Position numbers and translations under genes: made by a program | Shown: in pieces, positions 7,934 to 16,809 of the stretch | How the letters are laid out: each line of letters opens with the position of its first letter | Numbering within the stretch: the stretch's first letter is position 1 | The notes under the pieces: generated by a model | What the model was told of the DNA's origin: nothing | Seen by the model: only the letters and a program-made list of their open reading frames with translations | Databases searched by the model: none | Assembly: GCF_003633615.1 (NCBI RefSeq) | Contig: NZ_RBKU01000001.1 | Span: forward strand, 930,001-994,000 | From: Mucilaginibacter gracilis | Lineage (GTDB): Bacteria > Bacteroidota > Bacteroidia > Sphingobacteriales > Sphingobacteriaceae | Direction: 5' to 3' | DNA: 64,000 nt

Positions 7934-8326
7934 TTAAAATGGTAAGTCGTCGGTTTCGCTTTCTTTCCCTGCTGCTACCGGTGCGGCTACATTGGCGTTA
8001 TCTTCCTTTGCGCCTGAATAGGCCAGTACTTTAATGTAGCTGGTATGAAAGTCAAGTGATGCGCCGATGTCGTTGGTGTTCGTGGTGTACCCTCTTGCGC
8101 TTAACCGCCCGTCAAGCCTTACTACCGCCCCTTTGCGGAGTACCTTAATTACATTGGCATTGAGCCAGTATGAGCAATTAAAAAAGGTGGCGACCTTTAC
8201 GGGTTCGCTGCTCCCTTTTGGTTTGTAGGTGTCATTATCCACTATGCTGAAATTGACGACCTGTTTGCCACCATCCAATGTTTTTACGGTGGCATCTGCT
8301 GTGATTCTTCCTGTGATCTGTTGCAT
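7934..8326 (-). CDS. ssb: Single-stranded DNA-binding protein
   Basis: A 130-aa SSB with an OB fold. Recognisable features are the N-terminal MQQITGRITADATVK, VVNFSIVDND, the RLDGRLSARGY strand, and the acidic C-terminal tip ETDDLPF that docks partner proteins. It would protect transferred or replicating single-stranded ICE DNA. It is the first gene of the leftward operon that ends at 3512. The leader lies beside the long inverted repeat at 8373-8593. Confidence 0.95.
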   Translation of the reverse strand: MQQITGRITADATVKTLDGGKQVVNFSIVDNDTYKPKGSSEPVKVATFFNCSYWLNANVIKVLRKGAVVRLDGRLSARGYTTNTNDIGASLDFHTSYIKVLAYSGAKEDNANVAAPVAAGKESETDDLPF

Positions 8327-8372
8327 AAAAAATAAAATTTAATTGTTTAAAAACCCCAATTCGGCATACTGC

Positions 8373-8593
8373 CTCTTTGGCTTTGATAAGCAACCCTTTT
8401 TTATGGCAGGACTGACAGACAAGGTTTTTCCAAAAAAAATACGCTCTCCCTTAGCCACGCCCGCAGGGCACCGCTGAAAAAAGGAGAGGAAGATTATTTT
8501 TGGAAAACCCGTGGCCGAGCGAGTGGTAACGAGCGAAAGACCTTGTCTGACAGTACAGCCATGAAGACCTTTGCTGTGGCATAAGCCAAAGAG
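8373..8593. other. About 220-bp imperfect inverted repeat (structured region; possible ncRNA, origin or leader)
   Basis: The outer arms 8373-8383 and 8583-8593 are perfectly complementary (11 bp). Inside, about 40 nt from 8389 pair imperfectly with the stretch ending near 8578, with a nearly exact core AGACAAGG/CCTTGTCT. A nested perfect 11-bp arm (8426-8436 with 8497-8507) and a CTCTCC/GGAGAG pair complete the centre. No convincing gene overlaps it. It lies upstream of ssb and about 860 bp beyond the end of the tra operon. What it does cannot be read from the sequence. Confidence 0.6.
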
Positions 8594-9387
8594 CGATAAA
8601 GAGAAAAACCAGCTTAGAGATAATCAGGGATACCCCTAAAAAGGAAAAGAAAAAATAAATCGGGAAAGCTTATTATAAACCTGATTGAAGTGGGCAAAGG
8701 GCTTGCCGGTAAGATCAGTGCAGCAGAGAGCGAGGATAGAGTGAAAAGCCCGGAGCATAGCGAGGACTTGTAGGGAAAGCCGTACCAACCGGATCGCTCC
8801 CTAATTCTGATTACAATTCTTGCCTGTTAGAAGATTTATGTTGTACAAAAATTCGGCTTTATATCTAAAGAGGTAGTAGCACATATCTCCATCCTTTGGA
8901 AAACACACACATTTTTCCCCGCAACTATCAATTTGTATGGGTAGGGAGGACTTATCATGCTCAGGAATGAAGTAATAAAGAATCCCCGGATTGCTATGAA
9001 AGCTTACTACAAAAAAAATGCTATCCAATTTATATACTCAGTGTGCAGCATTCTTATAAGTTTAATAAGAATTAATAACTTTCTGACAGCTACAATAGGT
9101 ACTAAGCCAATGTTTATTACCTACGTTAACAAAGACCTGATTATAAGGAACACGGCATAAGCTATTCCTATCAGTAATTATCTGCAATAAAAAATTCAAA
9201 ATAAAATAGGAAGATCTACAAATTTATCTTGCCGATGATTACTAATCAATTTATCAGGCTCATAATCCATTTAACCATTTTATTTCCAGTTGAGGATACG
9301 ATACTATTAAAAGCTGTCATTTGTATTATCTGGAAATCAACCCCCTGGGTTGCTATGATTTGAATAAATAGTTTTAAAAAATAAAAA
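8594..9387. other. Intergenic stretch without a supported gene
   Basis: The part at 8690-8790 is purine-rich and contains AGCGAGGA twice, and may extend the structured region. From 8800 on the sequence is AT-rich. Only weak, overlapping open frames occur (about 75 and 67 codons, on opposite strands) with unconvincing composition. Confidence 0.5.
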
Positions 9388-9433
9388 AATGAAAAAAATA
9401 GAAGCGGCGAAGCCGCCAGGCTCCGCCGCTTCT
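9388..9433 (-). terminator. Rho-independent terminator of the tra operon
   Basis: On the minus strand, AGAAGCGGCG/CGCCGCTTCT (9424-9433 with 9400-9409) forms a perfect 10-bp stem followed by TATTTTTTTC. It lies 17 bp past the stop of the last gene of the conjugation operon. Confidence 0.9.
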
Positions 9434-9450
9434 GTTCGGCCTTAAATTGT

Positions 9451-11208
9451 TTACAGCTTCACCTTTTTTGAAGGCTTGGGGGTTTGGTCATTTTTTTGCT
9501 CCTGCCGCTTGTTTTTTTTAGTGCTATCGGAAATATCATCTGTTACGTCTTCGGATTTTGCCTTAGCGTTTAGTTTGAGGTCTTTGATATCCAGTTTGTT
9601 CATGGCCTCGTCATAGGCGTTCAGCTTCCATTCTTTAGGATTGGCGGAAAGGTATATTTTTTCAGAAGTGCCATTGTTTTCCCAATTGGCTTCTGTGAGG
9701 TTCCCTCGTTTGAGCGATTTGAGCATCCGTTCGGTGGCCTGCGTATCGTCCCGTTCTTTTAAGGATAATTCTTTCAGGCTGTCTTCGATCTTAAATCCGT
9801 AGTTCTCGGTGAACTTCTCCACCTCGTAATTGTTGTTTTTGTCTTTTTGCGAGAAATCGAGCTGCACCCAGGCAGGATAGGTCTTTTTGATATCGTCTTT
9901 GTAAGACAGGTTGGTATGTACCGCCCGGCCATCAAGCAGGTTATAGGCTTCCTTTGCGGAAATATGCTGGTTCTGATAAAAGGTTTGCGTGATGCCTTTT
10001 TCATTTTCTCCCGGCTTTTTTAAGGTAGCGTCCATACGGTTGAAAAAATACATTTCATCTTTTTCTCCTTTACGGAACTGCAGGGCATATACCATGTCGT
10101 CTTCGCCTATTTTCGTTGAATGATTTAACTGAAAAGCGGGCGCTTTTGAATTGATGTTTTTTTCCAGTTCATCATTTAGTTTGGTGTCAAAGCCGGCGTA
10201 TTTAAGGCTTTCTTTCAGGTAATTTAAATTTTGCTCGTTCATAATCAATGAATTTTTAAGTGTTATTGGATAATTGATAAAGTGGGAAGGAAAGATGGAA
10301 ACTGTATAATCCTCCGGTGATGCCTTTTGCAGACGGACGTTGTATAAATCCAGTTTATCTTCAGCTCTATTAAATTTTGCGAACATATACTGGTGTATCT
10401 GCGCCGGATCACCGGGCGAATGGATATGGTGCCACCTGTATTCCATTATCTTAGGATCGTTGCTGTACTGGTAATTTGCGGTCAATAATGTCAGTCCGCA
10501 ATTGGCCGGAAGATCCCCTTCCAATCCCTGTTTCAGCGGTTTGTTTTTGTATTGCCCGATAAGCAGATAGTCATACCGCTCATTCATAGCGGAGGAAAGG
10601 TTAACGGCATGTTCCATATAATCACGGGCCTGTTCAAAGGAATTAAATGACTCCATTACCCGGTGGCGGTGGCCGATCTCATAGACCTGATGGCCGGGAT
10701 GCTCATGCTGCACAACATGGTATTGTGCTATTTCCTGTTCAGGCATAATTGTTTTGATCCATTCTACAGGGAAGACCAATTCATTTTGCAGCGTGTCACG
10801 CCACCCTTCGTATTGACTTCCGGGTATCAGGCGGACCGATTGTTTTTTCATCTGATCAGCTAATTGACCGACACTTTTAACCAAGTCAAATTCCGTGTTT
10901 ATGTTGGTCAATGCCTCCGGTTGCAAAGCGGCCTGGAGGCTGTCTATAGCCATAAAACGATAATCGGCGGGTATTTCATCTGGTCGCTCTACGCCGTGAT
11001 CAAGGCCAGGGCTGTCAATAAGATCGTCGGGGAAATTACGCCCGTAGCAATACTGTTCGGCATCGGCTGAGGAATCAAAGAAATGGAAGCGAAGCCAGTC
11101 GGGTGTCTGGCTTTCGCGCTCATTAAACGCCACCCACCGATGACCTTTGGCCCTTGCCTCTTTGAGTTCGGCGATCATTTGCGGTATTTCGGCTGGTTCG
11201 ATTTCCAT
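9451..11208 (-). CDS. Conserved ICE protein of unknown function, end of tra operon
   Basis: A 585-aa soluble protein. The N-terminal part (about 1-110) resembles a small mobile-element domain (EIPQMIAELKEARAKGHRWVAFNERES). The middle to C-terminal part (about 320-500) contains LNYLKESLKYAGFDTKLNDELEKNI and a region of alternating strands. The last 40 residues are Lys-rich and probably disordered. Similar large proteins are common on Bacteroidetes conjugative elements, but I know of no assigned function. It lies 20 bp after traN and is the last gene before the terminator. Confidence 0.75.
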   Translation of the reverse strand: MEIEPAEIPQMIAELKEARAKGHRWVAFNERESQTPDWLRFHFFDSSADAEQYCYGRNFPDDLIDSPGLDHGVERPDEIPADYRFMAIDSLQAALQPEALTNINTEFDLVKSVGQLADQMKKQSVRLIPGSQYEGWRDTLQNELVFPVEWIKTIMPEQEIAQYHVVQHEHPGHQVYEIGHRHRVMESFNSFEQARDYMEHAVNLSSAMNERYDYLLIGQYKNKPLKQGLEGDLPANCGLTLLTANYQYSNDPKIMEYRWHHIHSPGDPAQIHQYMFAKFNRAEDKLDLYNVRLQKASPEDYTVSIFPSHFINYPITLKNSLIMNEQNLNYLKESLKYAGFDTKLNDELEKNINSKAPAFQLNHSTKIGEDDMVYALQFRKGEKDEMYFFNRMDATLKKPGENEKGITQTFYQNQHISAKEAYNLLDGRAVHTNLSYKDDIKKTYPAWVQLDFSQKDKNNNYEVEKFTENYGFKIEDSLKELSLKERDDTQATERMLKSLKRGNLTEANWENNGTSEKIYLSANPKEWKLNAYDEAMNKLDIKDLKLNAKAKSEDVTDDISDSTKKNKRQEQKNDQTPKPSKKVKL

Positions 11209-11228
11209 TATGTAAAAATTTGAGGCAG

Positions 11229-12074
11229 CTACCTGGTAACCGGTCTTGCTTTTAATATTTCTTTGCCGTCCAGTGTCATAGCTAAATGACGGTCGCCATT
11301 TTTTTCATACAGTTCAACAGCAAGGTTCTTATTGTCGGCAATAGTGAATTTTTTAAAGGCCATGACGATAGTCCGGTGGCTATTACCGTTAACAGTCAGG
11401 GTGTCGCCCGGATAACAAGCAAGCGGCGTGATCTCCTGCTCCTGTACCGCCATGCGTTTCACCTTTTTGCGGTCGCGGATATAAAAGCGGATAAAGTCTA
11501 CGGTATAATTGATGTGTGATTTATTATTGACCCGTAAGCGGTAAAACATCACATCGTTAGCTAAGTAGATACCTTCCAGTTTCATTTTCATCTGATCGTT
11601 TTTGTCCTTGACATTCATAAAGGGCTTAACCAGCGTAGCACGGGCTGAAATATCCCTTACCTGTGTTTCGTTCAGGCTTTCTCCTGAAAAGCGCACTGCT
11701 GAACGTTCCCGTAATTCCTGCTGGTGGAGGTCGATAGCCTGTGTAGGTAAGTCGGTAGTCGTAGTGACTATAAAGCTGTATAGCTTGCCATCTGCGGTAA
11801 TAACGCTCAGGTTACTTTCGGGTATGCCCTGATGGTCGGCTTTCAGCTTGATCACATTTTCCGCGTCCTTTACCTTTTCGGCCAGCACATAGCGGCTTCC
11901 CCGGTCGACGCTTTTTACGGCTGTTGGGAAAAGGATCATTAATGTTTTCTGGTCGCTGATCTGAATGCGGTAGGGACTGATGATCGCCGAAGAATCAAAA
12001 TTTTTAACGGTTTGTGCCATTGACAGGCACGGTAACACTACATACATAAGTATGGCGGTAATGAGCTTTTTCAT
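11229..12074 (-). CDS. traN: Conjugative transposon protein TraN (DUF4138, VirB9-like)
   Basis: A 281-aa periplasmic or outer-membrane-associated transfer protein. A Sec signal (MKKLITAILMYVVLPCLSMAQ) is followed by a beta-rich domain. VAEKVKDAENVIKLKA and MFYRLRVNNKSHINYTVDFIRFYIRDRKK are typical of TraN/DUF4138. TraN is the VirB9-like part of the outer core of the type IV secretion system. It directly follows traM, as in CTnDOT. Confidence 0.9.
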   Translation of the reverse strand: MKKLITAILMYVVLPCLSMAQTVKNFDSSAIISPYRIQISDQKTLMILFPTAVKSVDRGSRYVLAEKVKDAENVIKLKADHQGIPESNLSVITADGKLYSFIVTTTTDLPTQAIDLHQQELRERSAVRFSGESLNETQVRDISARATLVKPFMNVKDKNDQMKMKLEGIYLANDVMFYRLRVNNKSHINYTVDFIRFYIRDRKKVKRMAVQEQEITPLACYPGDTLTVNGNSHRTIVMAFKKFTIADNKNLAVELYEKNGDRHLAMTLDGKEILKARPVTR

Positions 12075-12100
12075 AGAATTAATATTTTGTTTAATGGTGA

Positions 12101-13393
12101 TTAATTATTGAGTTGATTGTTGTTAAGCAACAGGACATTGTAACCTGCTTTCACGGTGACTTTGACCAGCTTTACTTTCTTGCTGAAAAATCCTTTGGCT
12201 ACCTGTATGCCCGCACTGGCCGCCTGTGCGCCGACCGAAGGACTATAACCCAGCGGGTCGTAGGATTGCATCGCCTGATCCACACCGTCTTTGGCCGCAT
12301 CCCTGCCAATGGCTCCGGGTACGCAGATACCGGGAATGCCGTCCCGGTCAAATACTTTCATTGATACCGGGAATACCGAGTTATGGACGCTGATCGTCCT
12401 GATGTCGATATTCAGCCGTTCCCCTTCGACCGAGCAGGAGCCGAATACGAAAGTGCTTTTGGGTATGAGCCGGCCATTGATATAAATGTCCTGCAAGAGC
12501 CTCAGCTTGATGGTCGATCCGGTCGTTAAGGTTCGGGTCTCATGTACTACAGCTTCGATGGCATTATCAGTAGCATTGTTGGTGCTGTTATTATCGAGGT
12601 CATAAAAGCCATTGCCGCGCGGGGTATCAAAATAGGTAATACGGTTATCAGGGGTGTCGGCATGATTGGGAATGATCGTTTGATCTACCGCATCAGCGGT
12701 TCCGCTGACAGGAAAGGCGATGCCTCTTTCTTTTTCCGATTGTGCTTTCAGTTTTTGACGTACCAGCGCCGGATTTTGTATCTCCTGTATCTTATCGAGC
12801 ATCGTACTTATCTGGTCCATTTGCGGGTCGGCGGCACCTGATGTTCCTGATTTTTGGATGATGGCCTGCAACCGCCTGATCTCCGCTTCTGAATCGTTGC
12901 TGCCTGCGCTATTCGCCTGCTGTTGTACCGTGGGTGAGGGTTGGCTGATCTGCCGGTTTAATGCAGACAGTCGTTGATTGATCTGCTGCTCATTGGCCGC
13001 CAGGCTGGCGCTTGAATTACTCAGGCTGCGCGTGGTAAAGCTGCGGCCTATGGTGCCGGTTTTCGGTGCTATGCCGGTATCAAAGCGTTTCACCGTATCG
13101 CCGGGCTGCCGTGTAGTATCGGCTTTATAATAGGGATCGTCTTTACGGGCCTGCTGGTTTTTCAGTGAATCTTTTTGTGCCTGCTCGTAAAAGCCCAGTT
13201 TGTTTTCAAGGCTGTCGTTTTTCAGTTTAGCGCCGGGCACTTTCATATTTAATCCGCCCACCTGCGCTGTTGCCGATTGCGCTTGCGCTGTTTTACCGCC
13301 GCCGAGCGCCCAGAACAAGAGGGTGATAAAAGGTAATACCAGTAAGGGCAGCATCAGTAATAGTTTTTTCTGCTTTTCATTTGTCTGTTTCAT
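12101..13393 (-). CDS. traM: Conjugative transposon protein TraM (VirB10-like)
   Basis: The 430-aa protein has an N-terminal inner-membrane anchor (about 10-35, LLLMLPLLVLPFITLLFWALGG) and a long Gln/Ser/Pro-rich periplasmic linker (about 40-270). The C-terminal beta domain (about 285-390) includes STIKLRLLQDIYINGRLIPKSTFVFG, the VirB10/TraM signature. It would bridge inner and outer membranes in the mating channel. The start overlaps the preceding gene by 17 bp, indicating translational coupling. Confidence 0.92.
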   Translation of the reverse strand: MKQTNEKQKKLLLMLPLLVLPFITLLFWALGGGKTAQAQSATAQVGGLNMKVPGAKLKNDSLENKLGFYEQAQKDSLKNQQARKDDPYYKADTTRQPGDTVKRFDTGIAPKTGTIGRSFTTRSLSNSSASLAANEQQINQRLSALNRQISQPSPTVQQQANSAGSNDSEAEIRRLQAIIQKSGTSGAADPQMDQISTMLDKIQEIQNPALVRQKLKAQSEKERGIAFPVSGTADAVDQTIIPNHADTPDNRITYFDTPRGNGFYDLDNNSTNNATDNAIEAVVHETRTLTTGSTIKLRLLQDIYINGRLIPKSTFVFGSCSVEGERLNIDIRTISVHNSVFPVSMKVFDRDGIPGICVPGAIGRDAAKDGVDQAMQSYDPLGYSPSVGAQAASAGIQVAKGFFSKKVKLVKVTVKAGYNVLLLNNNQLNN

Positions 13394-13724
13394 TGTGTTG
13401 TTTTTTTTGATTAATAATTTGGTTTTTAATTGAGTCAGTGCCTCCGGGCACCACTAAGGGCCTGACCATTCTTAGCGGCCTGAGATCCGGTGGGCCGTTT
13501 GCGGAAAGGATGGCGTGCCCGGCTATGAACAGGCTGAGATTGCCCATGAATAGGCAGAACAGGATCAGCATGATTTTTTTCCTCTGTTGGCTCCAACCGG
13601 CTGTTTTGCCATTCAGGTAATCGGCTGCTTTGCGGTAAAAGGGAGCAAGCGGCCCCGGAAGTCCATTGTCCGCGCTTTTATCACGCTGATTTTTCCGTGA
13701 TTTTAAGAAGCGTAGCATATTCAT
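13377..13724 (-). CDS. traL: TraL-like small membrane protein
   Basis: A 115-aa protein with one transmembrane helix (about 48-70, IMLILFCLFMGNLSLFIAGHAIL) after a basic cytoplasmic N-terminus. Its position between traK and traM is that of traL in CTnDOT-type operons; sequence similarity was not tested. It overlaps traK by 4 bp (ATGA) and traM by 17 bp. Confidence 0.7.
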   Translation of the reverse strand: MNMLRFLKSRKNQRDKSADNGLPGPLAPFYRKAADYLNGKTAGWSQQRKKIMLILFCLFMGNLSLFIAGHAILSANGPPDLRPLRMVRPLVVPGGTDSIKNQIINQKKQHNETDK

Positions 13725-14338
13725 CGGTTTTCAGTTTTCAGGTCTTTATTTTCAAGCGTATTCCACTTCTCGATCAGGAAGCCATGAGGATTGTTGTCCG
13801 AACGGGCAACGTTGCGCAGGTAACCGGCTGTGATCAGGCTGCGGGTTACAATGGAGGATGTACGGATGATCTTTTCTTTGGCGTAACAGCGGAAATAATA
13901 AGGGTATTGGTTAATGTCCACGTTTACACTGTCGATGCTTACCTGCTGACTGATGTTGCCGGACATGAGATCAGCATAATAACCCTGTTCTTTCAGGTCG
14001 TTATACATTTTCTCAGCGGAATTATCCGCGAGATAAAGAGCTTTGGTGATATTGGCAATGATCACTTTTTCGTCCGGGTCGAGGTTGAAGAAATAGTAAT
14101 GAAACATGCGGACGTGATCTTTGGCCTCTACGGGAATATTGTCTTTGCGTTCTGCGCTCATGGCTTCGAGGGCTTTGCCGTTGGCGAGAATGTAAATGTG
14201 GCTTTGCGCATTGCTGACGAACTGGTAGCTCTTGAATACGGTAAATGCACAGATAGCCGTACAGGCCGCGATGAGCACCAAACTGAACGCTTTGATGTGC
14301 TTAAAAGCGGTATCGATATTTTTGAGTTGCTGGAACAT
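13721..14338 (-). CDS. traK: Conjugative transposon protein TraK (VirB8-like)
   Basis: A 205-aa inner-membrane protein. It has a short cytoplasmic N-terminus (FQQLKNIDTAFKHIK), one transmembrane helix (about 18-40) and a periplasmic domain containing KDHVRMFHYYFFNLDPDEKVI, typical of TraK. VirB8-like proteins nucleate assembly of the secretion channel. It follows traJ after 50 bp and overlaps traL. Confidence 0.93.
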   Translation of the reverse strand: MFQQLKNIDTAFKHIKAFSLVLIAACTAICAFTVFKSYQFVSNAQSHIYILANGKALEAMSAERKDNIPVEAKDHVRMFHYYFFNLDPDEKVIIANITKALYLADNSAEKMYNDLKEQGYYADLMSGNISQQVSIDSVNVDINQYPYYFRCYAKEKIIRTSSIVTRSLITAGYLRNVARSDNNPHGFLIEKWNTLENKDLKTENR

Positions 14339-14388
14339 AATTTCATTGTTAATGGTTAATGATTATAGAAGCGGGAGGGGGGCGACTT

Positions 14389-15516
14389 TTATGTATTCCC
14401 TGAAAGACGATCTTTAAGGTGCGCGTTGTCTTCCCCTTTGTCGGTTGAGGATGCAGGGGTAACCGGAGGTGCTGCGGCTTTGCCCGCCATCATTCCCTGC
14501 AAGGCCTGACCGCCTCCGTAAGTGATCGCCATAGAAGCGATAGCGCTTGTTTTGCTGAACAGAGCGTGGCCTCCGACATTGATAATGTAATTGGCGATAC
14601 CGGGAACGGTCAGATAGCCGATAATGCCGATGACCATAAACATCAGGTAAAGGGTATTGGTCTCATCAAATCCCCTTCCCGTAACTACATCACTTTGGTG
14701 GAACTGGACCATGTTGAGTTGAATTTTGGCGATGATCGCGCCGAAAATATTGGCTACCGGAAGCCACATATAGACATTGACATATCTTGCCAGCCATTGC
14801 TTTGCGGTATGCTGAAATCCATCAAAAACACTCATTCCAAAGCAGAGCGGGCCGAGGATTGCCAGTACGATGAGCTTAAAAGTCCGTATTACGTCAATGC
14901 AGAGCGCTGCCGCCTGAAACAGCACATTGAGTATCTCGAATATCATTTTCTTGATCATGTTTTTAAATCCGAAGTCGCTGAACATATCTGCAAAGGGGCT
15001 GGTATTTGTCCCTGATGGAGCGGAATTATCGGGGTGTGCATACTGGTACCACTTATCAGGGTTGCCATTCATATTGGTCGGCGCCGGTGGCTGTGTATTG
15101 GCCTGTTCCTGCCCGTTGAGGATATTCCGCACAGCCTGATTCGTATTGTTTACCATAGCTGAGGTCGCGTTGACCGTAGGAGACAGTACACCGTTTATCA
15201 GAGCGATGACCGTGGGGAATGTCAGGATGCAAAAGCCCAGTACAAACGGGCGCAGCAAAGGATAAAAATCTACCGGTTCTGCTGCTGCTATATGTTTCCA
15301 TACCCGTGCAGCTATGTACCAGAGTGCCGCAAATCCGGCAATGCCCTGCCCTATGCCGATCAGCTGGCTGCACATCGGTATCATCTGATCATAAAGCGTA
15401 TTCAATACGCTTTGCATGTTCTGGATGCCGGATGCCGGGTCCTGTGCACGGGAAAGTAAGGGCAAAAGCGTGGCTGTGATTGCCATTATGGCAATCTTTT
15501 GAGTCTGTTTTTTCAT
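14389..15516 (-). CDS. traJ: Conjugative transposon protein TraJ (VirB6-like)
   Basis: A 375-aa polytopic inner-membrane protein. A signal-like N-terminus ends in RAQ. Multiple hydrophobic segments follow (for example GIGQGIAGFAALWYIAARVW, FVLGFCILTFPTVIALING, LYLMFMVIGIIGYLTVPGIANYII). The Gly/Ala-rich C-terminus is typical of TraJ. It would form the VirB6-like channel base. It lies 17 bp downstream of three TraI-like genes. Confidence 0.92.
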   Translation of the reverse strand: MKKQTQKIAIMAITATLLPLLSRAQDPASGIQNMQSVLNTLYDQMIPMCSQLIGIGQGIAGFAALWYIAARVWKHIAAAEPVDFYPLLRPFVLGFCILTFPTVIALINGVLSPTVNATSAMVNNTNQAVRNILNGQEQANTQPPAPTNMNGNPDKWYQYAHPDNSAPSGTNTSPFADMFSDFGFKNMIKKMIFEILNVLFQAAALCIDVIRTFKLIVLAILGPLCFGMSVFDGFQHTAKQWLARYVNVYMWLPVANIFGAIIAKIQLNMVQFHQSDVVTGRGFDETNTLYLMFMVIGIIGYLTVPGIANYIINVGGHALFSKTSAIASMAITYGGGQALQGMMAGKAAAPPVTPASSTDKGEDNAHLKDRLSGNT

Positions 15517-15533
15517 CTGTTTTTTGTTTAGCG

Positions 15534-16178
15534 CTATTGGATTCCGTAGAGTTTTTTAACCGCCTCGTGATCGTTGTTGTCGGTAGCCCGTTCCAGGGCT
15601 ACGCTTTGTGCCTGCGCGTTGAAGCTGCGTAGAAAGGTAAGTTGTTCGTGCCCGGTGGCGTAGATGTGATCGATCATTTGCAGCCGTTCATTATCGCTCA
15701 TGCGCAATTTGTTATCTGCCATAACAAGGCTCAGTTCATTGATGTTTTCGAGGCTTTGACTGATCAGGCTATTATACACATCGGTCATATAGCTGATTTC
15801 GTCTGTAGTAATGTGCTTGTCCTGCTTAAAACTTCCGTAGGCCGATTTGTATTCGCTTATCAGCGTGGTTTGATCGCAGATAATGTCTTTTACTCTGGGG
15901 TATTTCCGCACAGTGGGGCTAACGACCATCAGGCCGTTTAGAAAAGCATCGTGCAGATCAAAGCTGCCTTTGGATATGTTTTTGACTGAGTTATAGCCCT
16001 TGCTGATCATGTCGTACCCTTTGTACATTTCCTGTAGGGTGCTTTTCAGTCCGGCCAGTTTCTGATAATCCAGTGCCAGTTGCTGAATGGCATCGGCGAT
16101 GGTTTGTGCCTTGCTGTCCGTTGCATTCATCAGTCCGGCCAGTAAAATAGCTATAGTAAAAATCCAGATCTTTTTCAT
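15534..16178 (-). CDS. TraI-like secreted transfer protein, paralogue 3
   Basis: A 214-aa exported helical protein. I chose the start at 16178 (MKKIWIFTIAILLAGLMNATDSKA) because it begins a clean Sec signal and lies 10 bp after the upstream stop. The longer frame would run through that stop. The C-terminal half (ISEYKSAYGSFKQDKHITTDEISYM ... LYGIQ) is clearly homologous to the next two upstream genes. In CTnDOT-type operons this slot holds TraI, which may have a VirB5-like or channel-associated role. Confidence 0.8.
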   Translation of the reverse strand: MKKIWIFTIAILLAGLMNATDSKAQTIADAIQQLALDYQKLAGLKSTLQEMYKGYDMISKGYNSVKNISKGSFDLHDAFLNGLMVVSPTVRKYPRVKDIICDQTTLISEYKSAYGSFKQDKHITTDEISYMTDVYNSLISQSLENINELSLVMADNKLRMSDNERLQMIDHIYATGHEQLTFLRSFNAQAQSVALERATDNNDHEAVKKLYGIQ

Positions 16179-16188
16179 GTACTTCTTT

Positions 16189-16809
16189 TTAGTTGATGTC
16201 GTAAAGTTTTCTGATGTCCTGCGATTGCGCTTTCCTGTTCTGCCGGTCCAATGCAAAGGCGCGTGCCTGATGGACGAATGATTGCGCGAACTGGTATTTG
16301 TCAAGCGTGGATATATATAGCGCGTCGATGCTTTTGATGCGTTGCGCATCGGTCATTTGTGTGCCATCGTTAATGACCAGGTTGAGTTCGTCGAGATCGG
16401 TATTACATTTGGCAATCAGGGAATTGTTGACCTGTTGCAGGTAACTGATCTCATCGGCAACAAGGATCGCTTTTTCTTTCTGCCAGGCTATTTCCTGTTG
16501 AAAAAGGGTAACGATCTGTTGCTGGTCGCTGATGATCTCCGGTATTTTCTTGTTGTTGCGCACTGCCGGGCTTGCCTGCTTTTGTGCATCGAAGTAATTG
16601 CTGTGCAGATCGTAAGCGCCGTTTTTGAGGTCATGCAGGCCGTTAAGTCCTTTTGTGGTCTGCTGATAACCCGTTTTTAGGGTTTTGATATAAATCTGTA
16701 CATCGGCGATCTGCTGCAACATAACCTGTGCCTTTGTCTGTGAATGCGCGTGATTCGTGCAGGCTGCAACGGTAAAGCATATGGAAAGTATCTTTTTCAT
16801 AGTTTTCAT
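16189..16809 (-). CDS. TraI-like secreted transfer protein, paralogue 2 (divergent)
   Basis: A 206-aa helical protein with an N-terminal signal (MKTMKKILSICFTVAAC). The shared scaffold is seen in VADEISYLQQVNNSLI, a MTDAQRI-like motif and the C-terminal RKLYDIN. It is the most divergent of the three: SEYKSAY is replaced by TLFQQEI. Its ATG overlaps the stop of paralogue 1 by one base (TAATG), so translation is coupled. Confidence 0.8.
   Translation of the reverse strand: MKTMKKILSICFTVAACTNHAHSQTKAQVMLQQIADVQIYIKTLKTGYQQTTKGLNGLHDLKNGAYDLHSNYFDAQKQASPAVRNNKKIPEIISDQQQIVTLFQQEIAWQKEKAILVADEISYLQQVNNSLIAKCNTDLDELNLVINDGTQMTDAQRIKSIDALYISTLDKYQFAQSFVHQARAFALDRQNRKAQSQDIRKLYDIN

Noticed and set aside
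8801-9160. Two overlapping open frames on opposite strands (75 and 67 codons)
   Set aside because: Composition is poor, there is no family resemblance, no promoter and no operon context; each would disqualify the other.
16179-16349. N-terminal extension of the third TraI-like protein
   Set aside because: It overlaps the preceding gene; the internal ATG starts a perfect signal peptide.
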